Assembly (NCBI RefSeq): GCF_022179065.1
Contig: NZ_BPQD01000007.1
Span: 186,001 to 250,000 of the forward strand
Source of the DNA: Methylobacterium adhaesivum
GTDB lineage: Bacteria; Pseudomonadota; Alphaproteobacteria; Rhizobiales; Beijerinckiaceae
DNA length: 64,000 nucleotides
Direction of reading: 5' to 3'
Both the position numbers and the translations under genes were made by a program. How positions within the stretch are numbered: position 1 is the stretch's first letter; each line of letters begins with the position of its first letter. This document shows positions 39,678 through 49,600 of this stretch, one piece after another. The notes beneath the pieces are model-generated. The model did no database searches. It saw nothing but the letters and a program-made list of their open reading frames with translations, and was not told the origin of the DNA.

Positions 39678-40364
39678 TCATGAACTCGTTTCCCGGGCGG
39701 GAACGATCGACAATCCGACCAGGATGACGGCGGGCACGAGCGCGCACCAGAAGGACAGGGCGGCCACACCGAACGCCCCCGCCAGTGCGCCCGCCGCGAA
39801 GGCGACCACGGCCGACAGCGTGCGCCGCAGCCGGGTGCGAACCTGCTCACTGAGCCTCGCCCCACACAGGCGGTCGGTCAGATCGATCACCGCCTGCGTG
39901 ACGTTTACGGTCATCACCGTCGTCGCGGCCAGGTGGCCGATCACCAGACGCCCGATGCCGTTCTGGATGCCCATCGCGGCAACCCCCAGCATGCCGACAC
40001 AGATCGCCGCCGGGCTGTCGGGTGAACCGAGCGGCGACAGGGCAACTCCCGCGATCGCAAAGGCGATCAGAACGGCAGCTTCGAGCACCAGCAAGGGGCG
40101 CAGCGGCGACGCCCCTCTCCGCTCGAGGGCCAGTGCGATCAGGCGCGTGACGGCAACGGCCAGGATGAACGTCGGCAGGGCCAGCAGCTTGGCGAGGACG
40201 CCGGTCGAGGTCGAGACCAACTCCGCGCCGATCAGGACGAAGTTGCCGGTGACGTGGGCGGTGAAGAGGCCCGTCAGGGCGATGAAGGCGGCGGCGTCAA
40301 CGAAGCCGGCGACGAAGGCGAGCCCGACGCCGATCGCGATATCTCGAACAGAGTTCGTGGACAC
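39678..40364 (-). CDS. YoaK/DUF1275-family membrane protein
   Basis: A 228-aa inner-membrane protein with about six helices and the family pattern GFVDAAAFIALTGLFTAHVTGNFVLIG near the N-terminus, then GMLGVAAMGIQNGIGRLV and TTVMTVNVTQAVIDL. The start is a GTG at 40364 with AGGAGA about 9 bases upstream. Function of the family is unknown. Confidence 0.88.
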   Translation of the reverse strand: MSTNSVRDIAIGVGLAFVAGFVDAAAFIALTGLFTAHVTGNFVLIGAELVSTSTGVLAKLLALPTFILAVAVTRLIALALERRGASPLRPLLVLEAAVLIAFAIAGVALSPLGSPDSPAAICVGMLGVAAMGIQNGIGRLVIGHLAATTVMTVNVTQAVIDLTDRLCGARLSEQVRTRLRRTLSAVVAFAAGALAGAFGVAALSFWCALVPAVILVGLSIVPARETSS

Positions 40365-40560
40365 GGTGCATGCGTCTCCTCACCAACCCGACCTGTTGAT
40401 CGGCCTTCAACCACCAGGCTACTCACAAGCGGACCGGGGCGAAATTGTCCGCGCCCGCCGCACGGTTTGATTTCATCAGGCGCCGGAACGCGGATCCTCC
40501 CGGAGCCTGCTCGAGTCAGCGAGCGACCTGCGATCCGGGCACCCCGATCGTGTTTTGTCC

Positions 40561-42018
40561 CTACGAGGCGAAGCTCAGCAGGCGGTCGCAATCCACATGC
40601 GTCTCGAGGTGGTCGGCGAGCGCGTCGAGCACCGTCTCGATCCCGGCCTCGTAGGCGATGCCCCCCGCCGCAGCCCCGAGGCGGGTAAGCCAAGCGGCGC
40701 GCTGGGCGTCGTCGGCGAAAAGGCCGTGGACGTAGGTGCCGGTGATGCGCCCATCGGCCGAGACGGCACCGTCCGGCCGGCTGTCGGCGAACCGGACGAG
40801 GGGACGCCCGGCATCGGGACCGGTGGTGTCGCCCACATGCATCTCGTAGCCGGAGAACGGCACGCCGTCCGGCTGGGTGGTGCCCGTCACGGCCTCCAGG
40901 CGTTTCACCGGCGTCATCACCGTCTCGACGTCGAGGAGGCCGAGGCCCGGCACCGTCCGGGGTGCCCCCTCGATCCCGTGGGGATCGGCAAGGGTGCGCC
41001 CGAGCATCTGGTAGCCGCCGCACAGGCCGAGCACCCGGCCGCCCCGGCGGACATGGGCGGCGAGATCGATGTCCCAGCCTTGACCTCGAAAAAAATCGAG
41101 GTCGGCGAGGGTAGTCTTCGAGCCCGGGAGGAGCACGAGGTCGCAGACGGGAATCGGCTCCCCCGGACGCACCAGCACCACGGAGACGTCCGGCTCGGCC
41201 CGCAGGGGGTCGAGATCGTCGAAATTGGCGATGCGGGGCAGGACGGGCACCGCGACCACCTTGCGACCGGCCGCCCCGGCCCCGGAGCCGACGAGCCCCA
41301 GGACATCCTCGGCCGGCAGGCGGGCGGCGTCGGGAAAATGCGGGATCAGGCCGAGGCTCGGCCAGCCCGTGTGCTGCGCGATGAGGGCCATGCCGTCGGA
41401 AAACAGGCTGGGGTCGCCGCGAAACCGGTTGACCAGAAAACCCCGGATCATCGCGGCATCATCCGGATCGATCACCGCCCTGGTGCCGACGAGGCTCGCG
41501 ATGACGCCGCCCCGGTCGATGTCGCCCAGCAGCACCACCGGCGTGCCCGAGGCGCGGGCAAAGCCCATGTTGGCGATGTCGCCGGCCCTGAGGTTTACCT
41601 CCGAGGCCGACCCCGCGCCCTCGACGAGGACGAGGTCGGATTCGGCCTTCAGACGCGAGAAACTCTCGATCACGGCGGCGAGGAGGCGCGGCTTCCAGCC
41701 CTGGTAGTCGCGGGCCGTGGCCTGACCGACCATCCGGCCCTGCACCACGATCTGGCTGCCGGTCTCGGACTGCGGCTTCAGGAGCACCGGGTTCATGTGG
41801 ACGGAGGGCGCCACCCCGGCCGCCCGTGCCTGGAGCGCCTGCGCCCGACCGATCTCGCCGCCCTCGGTCGTGACGGCGGCGTTGTTCGACATGTTCTGCG
41901 GCTTGAACGGCCGCACCCGCAGGCCGCGCCGCACGAAGACGCGGCACAAGCCCGCCACCACGAGGGACTTGCCGACATCCGAGCCCGTGCCCTGGATCAT
42001 GATGGCGCGGGCGGTCAT
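40561..42018 (-). CDS. cobQ: Cobyric acid synthase
   Basis: A 485-aa cytosolic amidotransferase that amidates carboxylates b, d, e and g of adenosylcobyrinic acid a,c-diamide. The dethiobiotin-synthetase-like N-terminal domain starts [18 protein letters not shown], then [23 protein letters not shown] and [14 protein letters not shown]. The C-terminal glutamine amidotransferase has its nucleophile Cys in [13 protein letters not shown] and catalytic His in GTYVHGLF. The start was set at ATG 42018. It is the last gene of the minus-strand cobU-cobO-(lyase-like)-cobQ set. Confidence 0.97.
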   Translation of the reverse strand: MTARAIMIQGTGSDVGKSLVVAGLCRVFVRRGLRVRPFKPQNMSNNAAVTTEGGEIGRAQALQARAAGVAPSVHMNPVLLKPQSETGSQIVVQGRMVGQATARDYQGWKPRLLAAVIESFSRLKAESDLVLVEGAGSASEVNLRAGDIANMGFARASGTPVVLLGDIDRGGVIASLVGTRAVIDPDDAAMIRGFLVNRFRGDPSLFSDGMALIAQHTGWPSLGLIPHFPDAARLPAEDVLGLVGSGAGAAGRKVVAVPVLPRIANFDDLDPLRAEPDVSVVLVRPGEPIPVCDLVLLPGSKTTLADLDFFRGQGWDIDLAAHVRRGGRVLGLCGGYQMLGRTLADPHGIEGAPRTVPGLGLLDVETVMTPVKRLEAVTGTTQPDGVPFSGYEMHVGDTTGPDAGRPLVRFADSRPDGAVSADGRITGTYVHGLFADDAQRAAWLTRLGAAAGGIAYEAGIETVLDALADHLETHVDCDRLLSFAS

Positions 42019-42063
42019 GCGGCGGGCTTCCGGTCTGAGTGGGAACACGGCCCTATCACGGCG

Positions 42064-42798
42064 TCATCGCACCGGCGACGGGGCGCAGGCGGGATCGGGT
42101 TCGCGCGCGACGCGGGAGAAGGCGAGGATCGCGGAACCGTAGGTCTCGACGACCTCGGCGAACGGCACCCGATCGCCCGTGAACAGCACGGCGCGGTGGC
42201 GGAAGAGTTGCGCCGGGATCGCGAGGGCGCCACAGGTCCCGGCCGACGGCGGGGCCTGATCCCATCCCTCGGGAACCGGGCGCCACAGCATCTCCGACGC
42301 CACGGTCTGGCGGGTCGGCGCGAGGGCCTGAACGGCGCGGCCGAACGGAGTGTCGGTCGTCTCCAGGCTCCGGTTCATTTCGGGTGTCAGCCGCTCTGGC
42401 ACGTACCAGTTGTCGGCCTCCGACAGGACATGGTCGCCGCAGGTCAGGCGGACCCGCCGATAGGCGAGCCGGATGTCCGGGCCGACGCCGAGACGGGCGC
42501 GGGTCTCGGGCGGCGCCGGTTGGTCGAGGCCGCGCTGGAGATCGGCGACGAGGCGGGCGGGGTCGGCCATGCCGTGGGCGCCGCACCAGGTCTCGAGCGT
42601 CGCGGTGGCGCTGCGGCTCGCAAGAAGCCGCGCGTTGAGGTCCTGTATCACCGCCATCGCCTCGACCCGGCCGAGATAGGTGTCGGGCCAGGCCGGCGCC
42701 GGCCGAGCGGTGACCGGGGAGCCCCCCGGCATCGCCAAGACCGTCAGAGCCGAGACTGCCAGAACCGAGACTGCCAGAAGCAGGGCGGCCCGCCTCAA
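42064..42798 (-). CDS. Secreted chorismate-lyase-like protein
   Basis: A 244-aa protein with an N-terminal signal (LLLAVSVLAVSALTVLAMP). The core RLAYRRVRLTCGDHVLSEADNWYVPERLTPEMNRSL resembles the UbiC/chorismate-lyase-like fold, where the stretch around SEADNWYVP matches the A-x-x-W-x-P strand. Substrate residues cannot be confirmed and export is unlike cytosolic UbiC. The start appears to be TTG at 42798, overlapping the cobO stop (TTGA). It sits inside the cob operon between cobO and cobQ, so a link to B12 or its lower ligand is possible but unproven. Confidence 0.6.
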   Translation of the reverse strand: MRRAALLLAVSVLAVSALTVLAMPGGSPVTARPAPAWPDTYLGRVEAMAVIQDLNARLLASRSATATLETWCGAHGMADPARLVADLQRGLDQPAPPETRARLGVGPDIRLAYRRVRLTCGDHVLSEADNWYVPERLTPEMNRSLETTDTPFGRAVQALAPTRQTVASEMLWRPVPEGWDQAPPSAGTCGALAIPAQLFRHRAVLFTGDRVPFAEVVETYGSAILAFSRVAREPDPACAPSPVR

Positions 42799-43400
42799 AA
42801 CTCGATCCCCTCCTGCGCCTTCACGCCCGCCGCGAAATGGTGCTTCACGGCTGTCATCTCGGTGACGAGGTCGGCCGCCTCGATCAACGCCGGCTTGGCG
42901 TTGCGGCCGGTGACGATGACGTGGAGATCCGGCCGGCGCGCCCGGAACGTCGCCACCACGGCGTCGAGGTCGAGGTAATCGTAGCGCAGGGCGATGTTGA
43001 GTTCGTCGAGCACCACGAGACGGATGGTGGGGTCGGCCATGAGGTCGAGGGCCTTGGCCCAGGCGTGCTCGGCCGCCGCGATGTCGCGGGCCTTGTCCTG
43101 CGTCTCCCAGGTGAAGCCCTCGCCGAGCGTGTGCCAGTCGATCTGGGTTCCAAACGCCTTGAGGGCGTGCTTCTCGCCCGTGTCCCAGGCGCCCTTGATG
43201 AACTGCACCACGCCGACACGCCAGCCATGGCCGAGCGCCCGCAGCATCAGGCCCAGAGCCGCCGTAGTCTTGCCCTTGCCGGGGCCGGTGTGGACGATGA
43301 GCAGACCCTTCTCGATGGTCTTTTCCGCCACCTCGGCATCCTGCACGGCTTTCCGCTTCTCCATCTTTTCGCGGTGACGGTCGGCGTCTGCGTCGCTCAT
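42795..43400 (-). CDS. cobO: Cob(I)yrinic acid a,c-diamide adenosyltransferase
   Basis: A 201-aa cytosolic enzyme that transfers the adenosyl group of ATP to reduced cobalt. The P-loop is GLLIVHTGPGKGKTTAALGL. Other family strands are VGVVQFIKGAWDTGEK, GEGFTWETQD, LVVLDELNIALRYDYLD and HVIVTGRNAKPALIEAADLVTEM. The ATG at 43400 overlaps the cobU stop by 4 bases, so the two are translationally coupled. Confidence 0.97.
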   Translation of the reverse strand: MSDADADRHREKMEKRKAVQDAEVAEKTIEKGLLIVHTGPGKGKTTAALGLMLRALGHGWRVGVVQFIKGAWDTGEKHALKAFGTQIDWHTLGEGFTWETQDKARDIAAAEHAWAKALDLMADPTIRLVVLDELNIALRYDYLDLDAVVATFRARRPDLHVIVTGRNAKPALIEAADLVTEMTAVKHHFAAGVKAQEGIEF

Positions 43401-43945
43401 GCGTGGTCTCCGGGCGAGGGGGTGTGGGGTTGGGGTTTCACGATCATCGGCAGGCCCGCCACCATGAACACCACGCGGTCGGCTTGTCGCGCGAGGCGCT
43501 GGTGCAGGCGTCCGGCGGCGTCGCGGAACCGGCGGGCGAGCGCGTTGTCGGGGACGATGCCGAGGCCGACTTCGTTGCCGACGAGCACCAGGGGGCCGGG
43601 CGCGGCGGCGCAGGCCGCGAGCAGAGCCGCGGTGGCGGCCTCGACGTCGGCCTCCGCCAGGATGAGGTTGGTGAGCCAGAGGGTGAGGCAATCCACCAGC
43701 ACCGGCCCCGGCGCGGCGGCGACGGCCTCGGGCAAAGCCATGGGCACGTCGCGGGTGATCCAATCGGCCGAGCGCCGGTCGCGGTGGAGCCGGATGCGGT
43801 CGCGCATCTCGTCGTCCCAGGCCTGCGCGGTGGCGAGGTACAGCCACGGGGCGGGACAGGCCTCGATCAGCGCCTCGGCATGGACGCTCTTGCCCGAGCG
43901 GGCACCGCCGAGGACGAGGGTCAGGTGAGGAGGAGGCTGCGGCAT
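43397..43945 (-). CDS. cobU: Adenosylcobinamide kinase / guanylyltransferase
   Basis: A 182-aa bifunctional enzyme (CobP in P. denitrificans naming) that phosphorylates adenosylcobinamide and then adds GMP. The P-loop is LVLGGARSGKS, with guanylylation residues in the ATAQAWDDEMRDRIRLHRDRR region, and LVGNEVGLGIVPDN. Length is normal for the family. It is the first gene of the minus-strand cob operon and its promoter must lie in 43946-44047, back to back with the cobalamin riboswitch of the plus-strand operon. Confidence 0.96.
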   Translation of the reverse strand: MPQPPPHLTLVLGGARSGKSVHAEALIEACPAPWLYLATAQAWDDEMRDRIRLHRDRRSADWITRDVPMALPEAVAAAPGPVLVDCLTLWLTNLILAEADVEAATAALLAACAAAPGPLVLVGNEVGLGIVPDNALARRFRDAAGRLHQRLARQADRVVFMVAGLPMIVKPQPHTPSPGDHA

Positions 43946-44047
43946 AAGCCTGCTTTAACCCGGAACACGGGACTGTGGTCAAAGAAGCCGTGAAACGGAG
44001 CGCGCTTACGTTGTCACCGGTTCGCGAAGCGCGTAGAAGCTTGGGAT
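43946..44047. promoter_or_regulatory. Divergent promoter region between cobU and the riboswitch
   Basis: About 100 bases that must hold the promoter for the minus-strand cobU operon and the promoter upstream of the plus-strand riboswitch. No promoter boxes or palindromes were recognised with confidence. No second riboswitch is visible on the minus strand. Confidence 0.4.
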
Positions 44048-44219
44048 CGGACGGTGCCCCGGCGACGGGGTGAAAAGGGAACGCGGTGAGGGGTCACAGG
44101 CCCTGAAACCACGGCTGCCCCCGCAACTGTGAGCGGAGACGGGCCTGCCATCGGCCACTGGAGCGATCCGGGAAGGCGGCAGGACCGAACGACCCGCGAG
44201 CCAGGAGACCTGCCGTCCG
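44048..44219 (+). ncRNA. Cobalamin riboswitch
   Basis: Adenosylcobalamin-sensing leader RNA. The closing stem P1 is CGGACGG (44048-44054) with CCGTCCG (44213-44219). The conserved core includes GGGAACGCGGTGAGG, GGCTGCCCCCGCAACTGTGAG and GCCACTGG. The B12 box AGCCAGGAGACCTGCC is at 44199-44214. It stands 67 bases before cbtB and should lower expression of the cbtB-to-cobJ operon when B12 is abundant. Confidence 0.95.
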
Positions 44220-44286
44220 GCCCCGGGGACCCTTCCGTTCCCACCCCTGACCAAGGCCGCCGGCGGGGCGGCCAGGAGACCGACCG

Positions 44287-44463
44287 ATGACCACCAGCAC
44301 CCTCGTTCTTGCCGGCACCCGCACCAACGAGCGCCTCGGCGCCGTGCTCGTCGCCGCCTTCCTCGGCCTCGGTCTCGTGTTCATGGCGGGCTTCGCCCCG
44401 GCGATGGCCCTGCACAACGCGGCGCACGATTTCCGCCACACCCAGAATTTCCCCTGCCACTGA
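44287..44463 (+). CDS. cbtB: Cobalt transporter subunit CbtB
   Basis: A 58-aa membrane protein with one transmembrane helix (about 16-40). The family's C-terminal metal-binding motif HDFRHTQNFPCH contains three His and one Cys. It acts with CbtA in cobalt uptake. AGGAGA at 44274-44279 gives a good ribosome site. It is the first gene behind the cobalamin riboswitch, with cbtA 28 bases downstream. Confidence 0.93.
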   Translation: MTTSTLVLAGTRTNERLGAVLVAAFLGLGLVFMAGFAPAMALHNAAHDFRHTQNFPCH

Positions 44464-44491
44464 GCGCCACGCGCCGCAGGCAGACACCCCC

Positions 44492-45241
44492 ATGATCATC
44501 CGGCTCGTGTCGGCGGCTCTGGTCGCCGGCTTCCTCGCGGCTGTCGTCGCGTCGGGCCTGCAATTCGCGCTCACCTCGCCGCTCATCATCGCGGCCGAGC
44601 GCTACGAGACGCAGGCCTCGACCACCGCGCCCCACTTCGCCTCCCTCGTCGTGCGGGTCCATGGCGGACACGACCACGGCACGAAGGATCCCGCCGTCAA
44701 CGGCGGCGAAGTCGCGCCCGAATGGCAGCCCGGCCCCGGCCTACCCCGCATGGCGTTCACGGCGCTCGCCACCCTGGTGGGCGGCGTCGGCTACGCCCTG
44801 CTCCTCGGCGCCGTGCTCCTCGCCTGCGGGCGTGAGCCGACCCCCGAGACGGGCTTACGCTTCGCCATCGCGGGCTTCCTCGCGGTTGCCCTCGCCCCGG
44901 CCCTCGGGCTGCCGCCGGAGCTGCCCGGCATGGAGGCGGCACCCCTCGCCGAGCGCCAGTTCTGGTGGGTGATGACGGCCGCCGCCACTGCCATGGGGCT
45001 CTACCTCATCGCGTTGCGCCGCTCGACCATCGCCATCGCGGGGGGACTCGTGCTCCTCGTGGCGCCGCACCTCGCCGGGGCGCCGGAGACGAGCCACGCC
45101 GCCTCCGCCCTGCCGGCGGGCTACGCGGCGCAGTTCGCCGCCCGCTCCCTCGGGATCGCCTTCGTATTCTGGGCGGTGATCGGGCTGGCCTATGGCTGGG
45201 CCTGGACCCTGTTCGGCCGCAAGGCGACGGCGCATGCCTGA
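44492..45241 (+). CDS. cbtA: Cobalt transporter subunit CbtA
   Basis: A 249-aa inner-membrane protein with five predicted helices. The first external loop has the His cluster VHGGHDHGTKDPAVNGG and the Trp in EWQPGPG. Later LGLPPELPGMEAAPLAERQFWW is the family signature. With CbtB it forms the predicted B12-regulated cobalt importer. Its stop overlaps the next gene's start by 8 bases. Confidence 0.93.
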   Translation: MIIRLVSAALVAGFLAAVVASGLQFALTSPLIIAAERYETQASTTAPHFASLVVRVHGGHDHGTKDPAVNGGEVAPEWQPGPGLPRMAFTALATLVGGVGYALLLGAVLLACGREPTPETGLRFAIAGFLAVALAPALGLPPELPGMEAAPLAERQFWWVMTAAATAMGLYLIALRRSTIAIAGGLVLLVAPHLAGAPETSHAASALPAGYAAQFAARSLGIAFVFWAVIGLAYGWAWTLFGRKATAHA

Positions 45242-45665
45242 TCCCTTGCCTGATCCCTTGCCTGCCCCCCTGACCGACGCGTCGAACGACACCGTCACCC
45301 TCTACGTCTGCACCGCCTGCCGCGCGGCGGGCGACGAGGCCGAGCCCCGCGCGGGCACCCGGCTCCTCGCCGCCCTGCGGGACGCCGCCGACGCGCATGC
45401 CGCTCCCGGCCTGCGCATCGAAGGGGTCGAGTGCCTCTCCGTCTGCAAGCGCCCCTGCACCGTGGCGGTGGCTTCGCGCGGGCGCTGGACCTACGTCTAC
45501 GGCGATCTCGACCCCACCGAATCCGCCCACATCATCCTCGCGGGCGTCGGCCTCTACGGCCAGACCCCCGACGGGGTGGTGCCGTGGAAGGCGCGCCCGC
45601 AGGAATTCCGCAAGGGCGTCGTCGCCCGCATCCCGCCGCTACCGACACCGGACGCCGCCGAATGA
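45234..45665 (+). CDS. DUF1636 metal-binding protein
   Basis: A 143-aa soluble protein of the DUF1636 family, with four Cys in CTAC (near the N-terminus) and CLSVCKRPC. This resembles the Cys set of thioredoxin-like [2Fe-2S] ferredoxins. The gene overlaps cbtA at the start and cobW at the stop (ATGA), so it is tightly embedded in the riboswitch-controlled cobalt and B12 operon. A role in cobalt handling or electron supply for B12 synthesis is inference from context; no biochemical function is known to me. Confidence 0.85.
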   Translation: MPDPLPDPLPAPLTDASNDTVTLYVCTACRAAGDEAEPRAGTRLLAALRDAADAHAAPGLRIEGVECLSVCKRPCTVAVASRGRWTYVYGDLDPTESAHIILAGVGLYGQTPDGVVPWKARPQEFRKGVVARIPPLPTPDAAE

Positions 45666-46696
45666 GCCTCGTGGACAAGATCCCCTGCACCATCGTCACC
45701 GGCTTCCTCGGAGCCGGAAAAACGACCCTCGTGCGCCACCTCGTGGAGAACGCGAACGGCCGGCGCCTAGCCATCATCGTCAACGAGTTCGGCGATATCG
45801 GCTTCGACGGCTCGTTCCTGGCCGCCTGCGGCATCGAGGGCTGCGGCGACGAGGACATCGTCGAACTCGCCAATGGCTGCATCTGCTGCACGGTCGCGGA
45901 CGACTTCGTTCCCGCTTTGAACAAGCTCCTCGACCGGGCCGACCCGCCCCAGCACATCCTCATCGAGACCTCGGGCCTCGCCCTGCCGAAACCCCTCGTG
46001 CAGGCGTTCCAATGGCCTGCGATCCGCTCGCGGGTGACAGTGGACGGCGTCATCGCGGTCATCGACGGACCCGCCGTGGCCGCCGGCTTCTTCGCCGACG
46101 ATCCGGCGGCTTCCGCCGCCCAGCGCGCCGAGGACACGAACGTCGACCACGACAATCCCCTCGAGGAAGTGTTCGAGGATCAGCTCCTCTGCGCCGACCT
46201 CGTGGTGATGAACAAGGCCGACCTCCTCGACGAGGCCGGTCGGGCCAAGGTCCGCGCCGAGGTGAACGCCCACCTCCCCCGCGCCGTGAAGATGGTGGAG
46301 GCCGAACACGGCCGCCTCGACCCGCGCGTGATCCTCGGTCTCGGCGCGGCGGCCGAGGACGATCTCGACGCCCGGCCCTCGCACCACGGTGACGGCGAGG
46401 ACCACGACCACGACGATTTCGACTCCGTCGCCCTGCCCGTCCGCGCCACGGGAACCGCCGAGGATCTGGCGATCCGCGTCGCGCGCGCCGCCGAGACCCC
46501 CGGCGTCCTGCGCATCAAGGGGTTCGCCGAAGTCACCGGCAAGCCCATGCGCCTCGTGGTCCAGGGCGTCGGCGCCCGGATCAGCCATCACTACGACCGG
46601 CCGTGGAAGGGCACCGAGCCCCGCGACGGCCGCCTCGTGGTCATCGGCCTCAAGGGCTTCGACCAGGGCGCGGTGGCCGCCGCCCTGGCGGGATAA
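45662..46696 (+). CDS. cobW: GTP-dependent metallochaperone CobW
   Basis: A 344-aa G3E GTPase thought to deliver cobalt to the CobNST chelatase. The P-loop is CTIVTGFLGAGKTTLVRHL, and the metal motif is GCICCT (GCxCC) near residue 75. MNKAD is the NKxD guanine motif. A His/Asp-rich loop (HHGDGEDHDHDDFD, about 240-253) precedes the C-terminal CobW_C domain. It starts within the stop of the DUF1636 gene and ends 3 bases before cobN, supporting cobalt delivery to CobN. Confidence 0.96.
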   Translation: MSLVDKIPCTIVTGFLGAGKTTLVRHLVENANGRRLAIIVNEFGDIGFDGSFLAACGIEGCGDEDIVELANGCICCTVADDFVPALNKLLDRADPPQHILIETSGLALPKPLVQAFQWPAIRSRVTVDGVIAVIDGPAVAAGFFADDPAASAAQRAEDTNVDHDNPLEEVFEDQLLCADLVVMNKADLLDEAGRAKVRAEVNAHLPRAVKMVEAEHGRLDPRVILGLGAAAEDDLDARPSHHGDGEDHDHDDFDSVALPVRATGTAEDLAIRVARAAETPGVLRIKGFAEVTGKPMRLVVQGVGARISHHYDRPWKGTEPRDGRLVVIGLKGFDQGAVAAALAG

Positions 46697-46699
46697 GCC

Positions 46700-49600
46700 A
46701 TGCACCTGATCCGCATCGATACGGTCTCCCTCGACGAGGGCGAAGCCGCGATCGATCTCGGTCAGGCGCCGGGCGACATCGTGTTCCTGTCGTTCACGGA
46801 TTCCGATCTGTTCGGAGTCGCCGGGGCGTATTCACAAGCGTTTCCTCCGAGCGGTTCGGACGGCGTGCCGACGCTGCGTCTCGCCAAGCTGGCGAAGCTT
46901 CGGCACCCCATGTCGGTGGATCTCTACGTCGAGGGCGTGATCGCGCGTTCGAAGATCGTGGTCATCCGCTGCCTCGGCGGCCTCGATTACTGGCGCTACG
47001 GCATCGAGCGCGCCGCCGCCGCCGCGCGGATGGGCGGCGTCAAGCTCGTGGTCCTGCCCGGCGACGACCGGCCCGACCCGCGCCTCGACGCCTTCTCGAC
47101 GGCGCCCGACCTCGCCCCCGTCCTCGATGCCTATTTTCGAGCGGGGGGCGGCGACAACCTGCGCCGGATGCTCGGGCGCCTCGCGGCCGAAATCGGCTTT
47201 CCCTGTCAGACGGAAGAACCGCAAGCCCTGCCGCGCGGCTTCCTCTGCTGCCCGGGCTGCGGCCCCATCGAGCGCGACCGGGCGCTCGCCGCCGGGCGCC
47301 CCATTCTGGCGGGCACGGCGCCTCTCGCCCTCCTCGTGGTCTACCGCTCGGCCATCCTGTCCGGCGACACCGCCCCCCTGGCGGCTATCGGTGATGCGCT
47401 GCAGGCGCACGGCCTTCAGGTGACGATGGTGGCCGTGTCGAGTCTGAAGGATCCGGCGGCCTTGAGCGCCCTGCGCGACGCCATCGCGGCCCGCAAGCCC
47501 GACCTCGTCGTCGCCGCCACGGCGTTTTCCGCCCGGGAGGATGCGGGCTTCGTCCTCGACGGCGCCGATTGCCCGGTGATCCAGGCCTACACCGTCGGCG
47601 CCGCGCGGGCCGCCTGGGAGGCCTCGGCCCGGGGCCTGGCGGCGGCCGACCTCGCCATGCAGGTGGCGCTGCCGGAATTCGACGGGCGGCTTTCGGGCTT
47701 TCCCATCTCGTTCAAGGAAGACGGCCCGGAGATCGACGGCTTCTCCGAGCGCCGGGCACGGCCCTATCCGGAGGGCATCGCCGCGCTCGCCGACCGGGCG
47801 GCGGCCTGGACGCGCCTCGCTCGGACCCCGCGTGCCGCGCGCCGCCTCGCCGTGGTGCTGTCGGATTATCCCGCGCGCGGCGGCCGGGCGGGCTTCGCCG
47901 TCGGCCTCGACACGCCCGAGAGCGCGCGGGCCATCGTGTCGGATCTGGACGAGGCGGGCTACGCCGCCGGTCCCCTGCCGGACGCGGACAGGCTGATGCG
48001 CGCCCTCACCCATGGGCCGCACACCTTCTTCGTGGGGCTCGACACCTACCGGGCGTGGTTCGCGGGCCTGCCGGAGGCGCAGCAGGCCGAACTCATCGCA
48101 GCTTGGGGGCCGCCCGAGGCCGATCTGCTCTGCATCGACGGCGCCTTCCGTTTTCCCATGGTTCTGGCGCCACCGCCCGAGCCCCAACACGCCGGACCAC
48201 CTCAACGCCTTCACGGGCAGCGCGGGTCCCCACACCTTCCAGGAGAGGGACAGGGTGAGGTGTGTGACCTCTTCGGAAATGGACGACACCTCACCCCAGC
48301 CCTCTCCTTACAGGAGAGGGGGCCTGTTGCGCCCGACGCCACCGGGGTGAGACTTTCGAGGGCGGCCTTGGAAACGGGCACCCCGACAGGTCACGTCGCC
48401 CTGTTTCTCCAGCCCGACCGGGGCCGGGCGGCCGACCGCAAGGCCGGCTATCACGACCCCGACGCGGTGCCGACCCATGCCTATCTGGCGTTCCACCTCG
48501 GGCTCCGACAAACCTTCGACGCCCTGATCCACCTCGGCACCCACGGCACCACGGAGTGGCTGCCGGGCAAGGCCGTCGCCCTGTCGCCCGGATGCTGGCC
48601 GGCCCGCGCCATCGGGTCCCTGCCGGTGGTCTACCCGTTCATCGTCGACGATCCGGGCGAGGCCGCCCCCCTGAAGCGACGCCTCGGCGGCGTGGCCTTG
48701 GGCCACCTCACGCCCCAGACCGAATGCGCGGGGCTCGATCCGGCGGCGTCGCATTTGCGCGAACTGGTCGAAGAATATTCGGCCGCGAGCGTGCTCGATC
48801 CGCGCCGCGCCGCGATCCTCGCGCGCACGATTCTAGAGGAGGCGGACTCGGCCGGGCTGCTCGCCTCCGCCGGCATCGATGCCGGCACCGCCATGCCCGA
48901 CGCTCTCTCCGCCCTCGACGCGCATCTCTGCGACCTCGGCGAGGTCGTGACCCGGGCGGGGCTCCACGTCTTCGGCCGCGCCGCCCCCGACGACCCTCCG
49001 GCGGTAGCCGCCTGCGCCACGGCCGAGCGCGACGGGCTGCTCGCCGCCCTCGACGGGCGCTTCGTTCCCCCCGGCCCCGCCGGCTCGCCCTCGCGCGGGC
49101 GCACCGACGTGATGCCGACGGGGCGCAACCTCACCACCCTCGACCCGCGCAGCCTGCCGACCCGTGCCGCCACCACCCTCGGCGCCAAGGCCGCCGATGC
49201 GGTGGTGCGGCGCTACCTGCAGGACGAGGGCGAGTATCCGGCCCGCATCGTCATGGACCTGTGGGCCTCGCCGACCCTGCGCACGGGCGGCGAGGACGTC
49301 GCCCACGCCCTCGCCCTCATGGGGGTGCGCCCGGTCTGGGACCATGCCTCCACCCGCGTCACCGGCGTCGAGGTGCTGCCGCTCGCCCTCCTCGACCGGC
49401 CGCGCATCGACGTGACCGTGCGGGTCTCGGGCGCGTTTCGCGACACCTTCCCCGACACCCTGGCGCTCCTCGCCCGCGCGGCGGACGCCGTCGCCACCCG
49501 CGAAGAGGACGATTCCGAAAACCCCCTCGCCGCCGCCCGCCGCCGGGGCGAGGCCGGGTCCCGCGTCTACGGCGCCGCCCCCGGCCGCTACGGCGCCGGG

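Noticed and set aside
40555-42978. A long plus-strand open frame opposite cobQ and cobO
   Set aside because: Antisense shadow without motifs; cobQ and cobO are certain.
48173-48390. cobN as a pseudogene or two genes because of the foreign-looking stretch
   Set aside because: The frame is open through the insert and all later CobN motifs follow in the same frame, so an in-frame insertion explains it.
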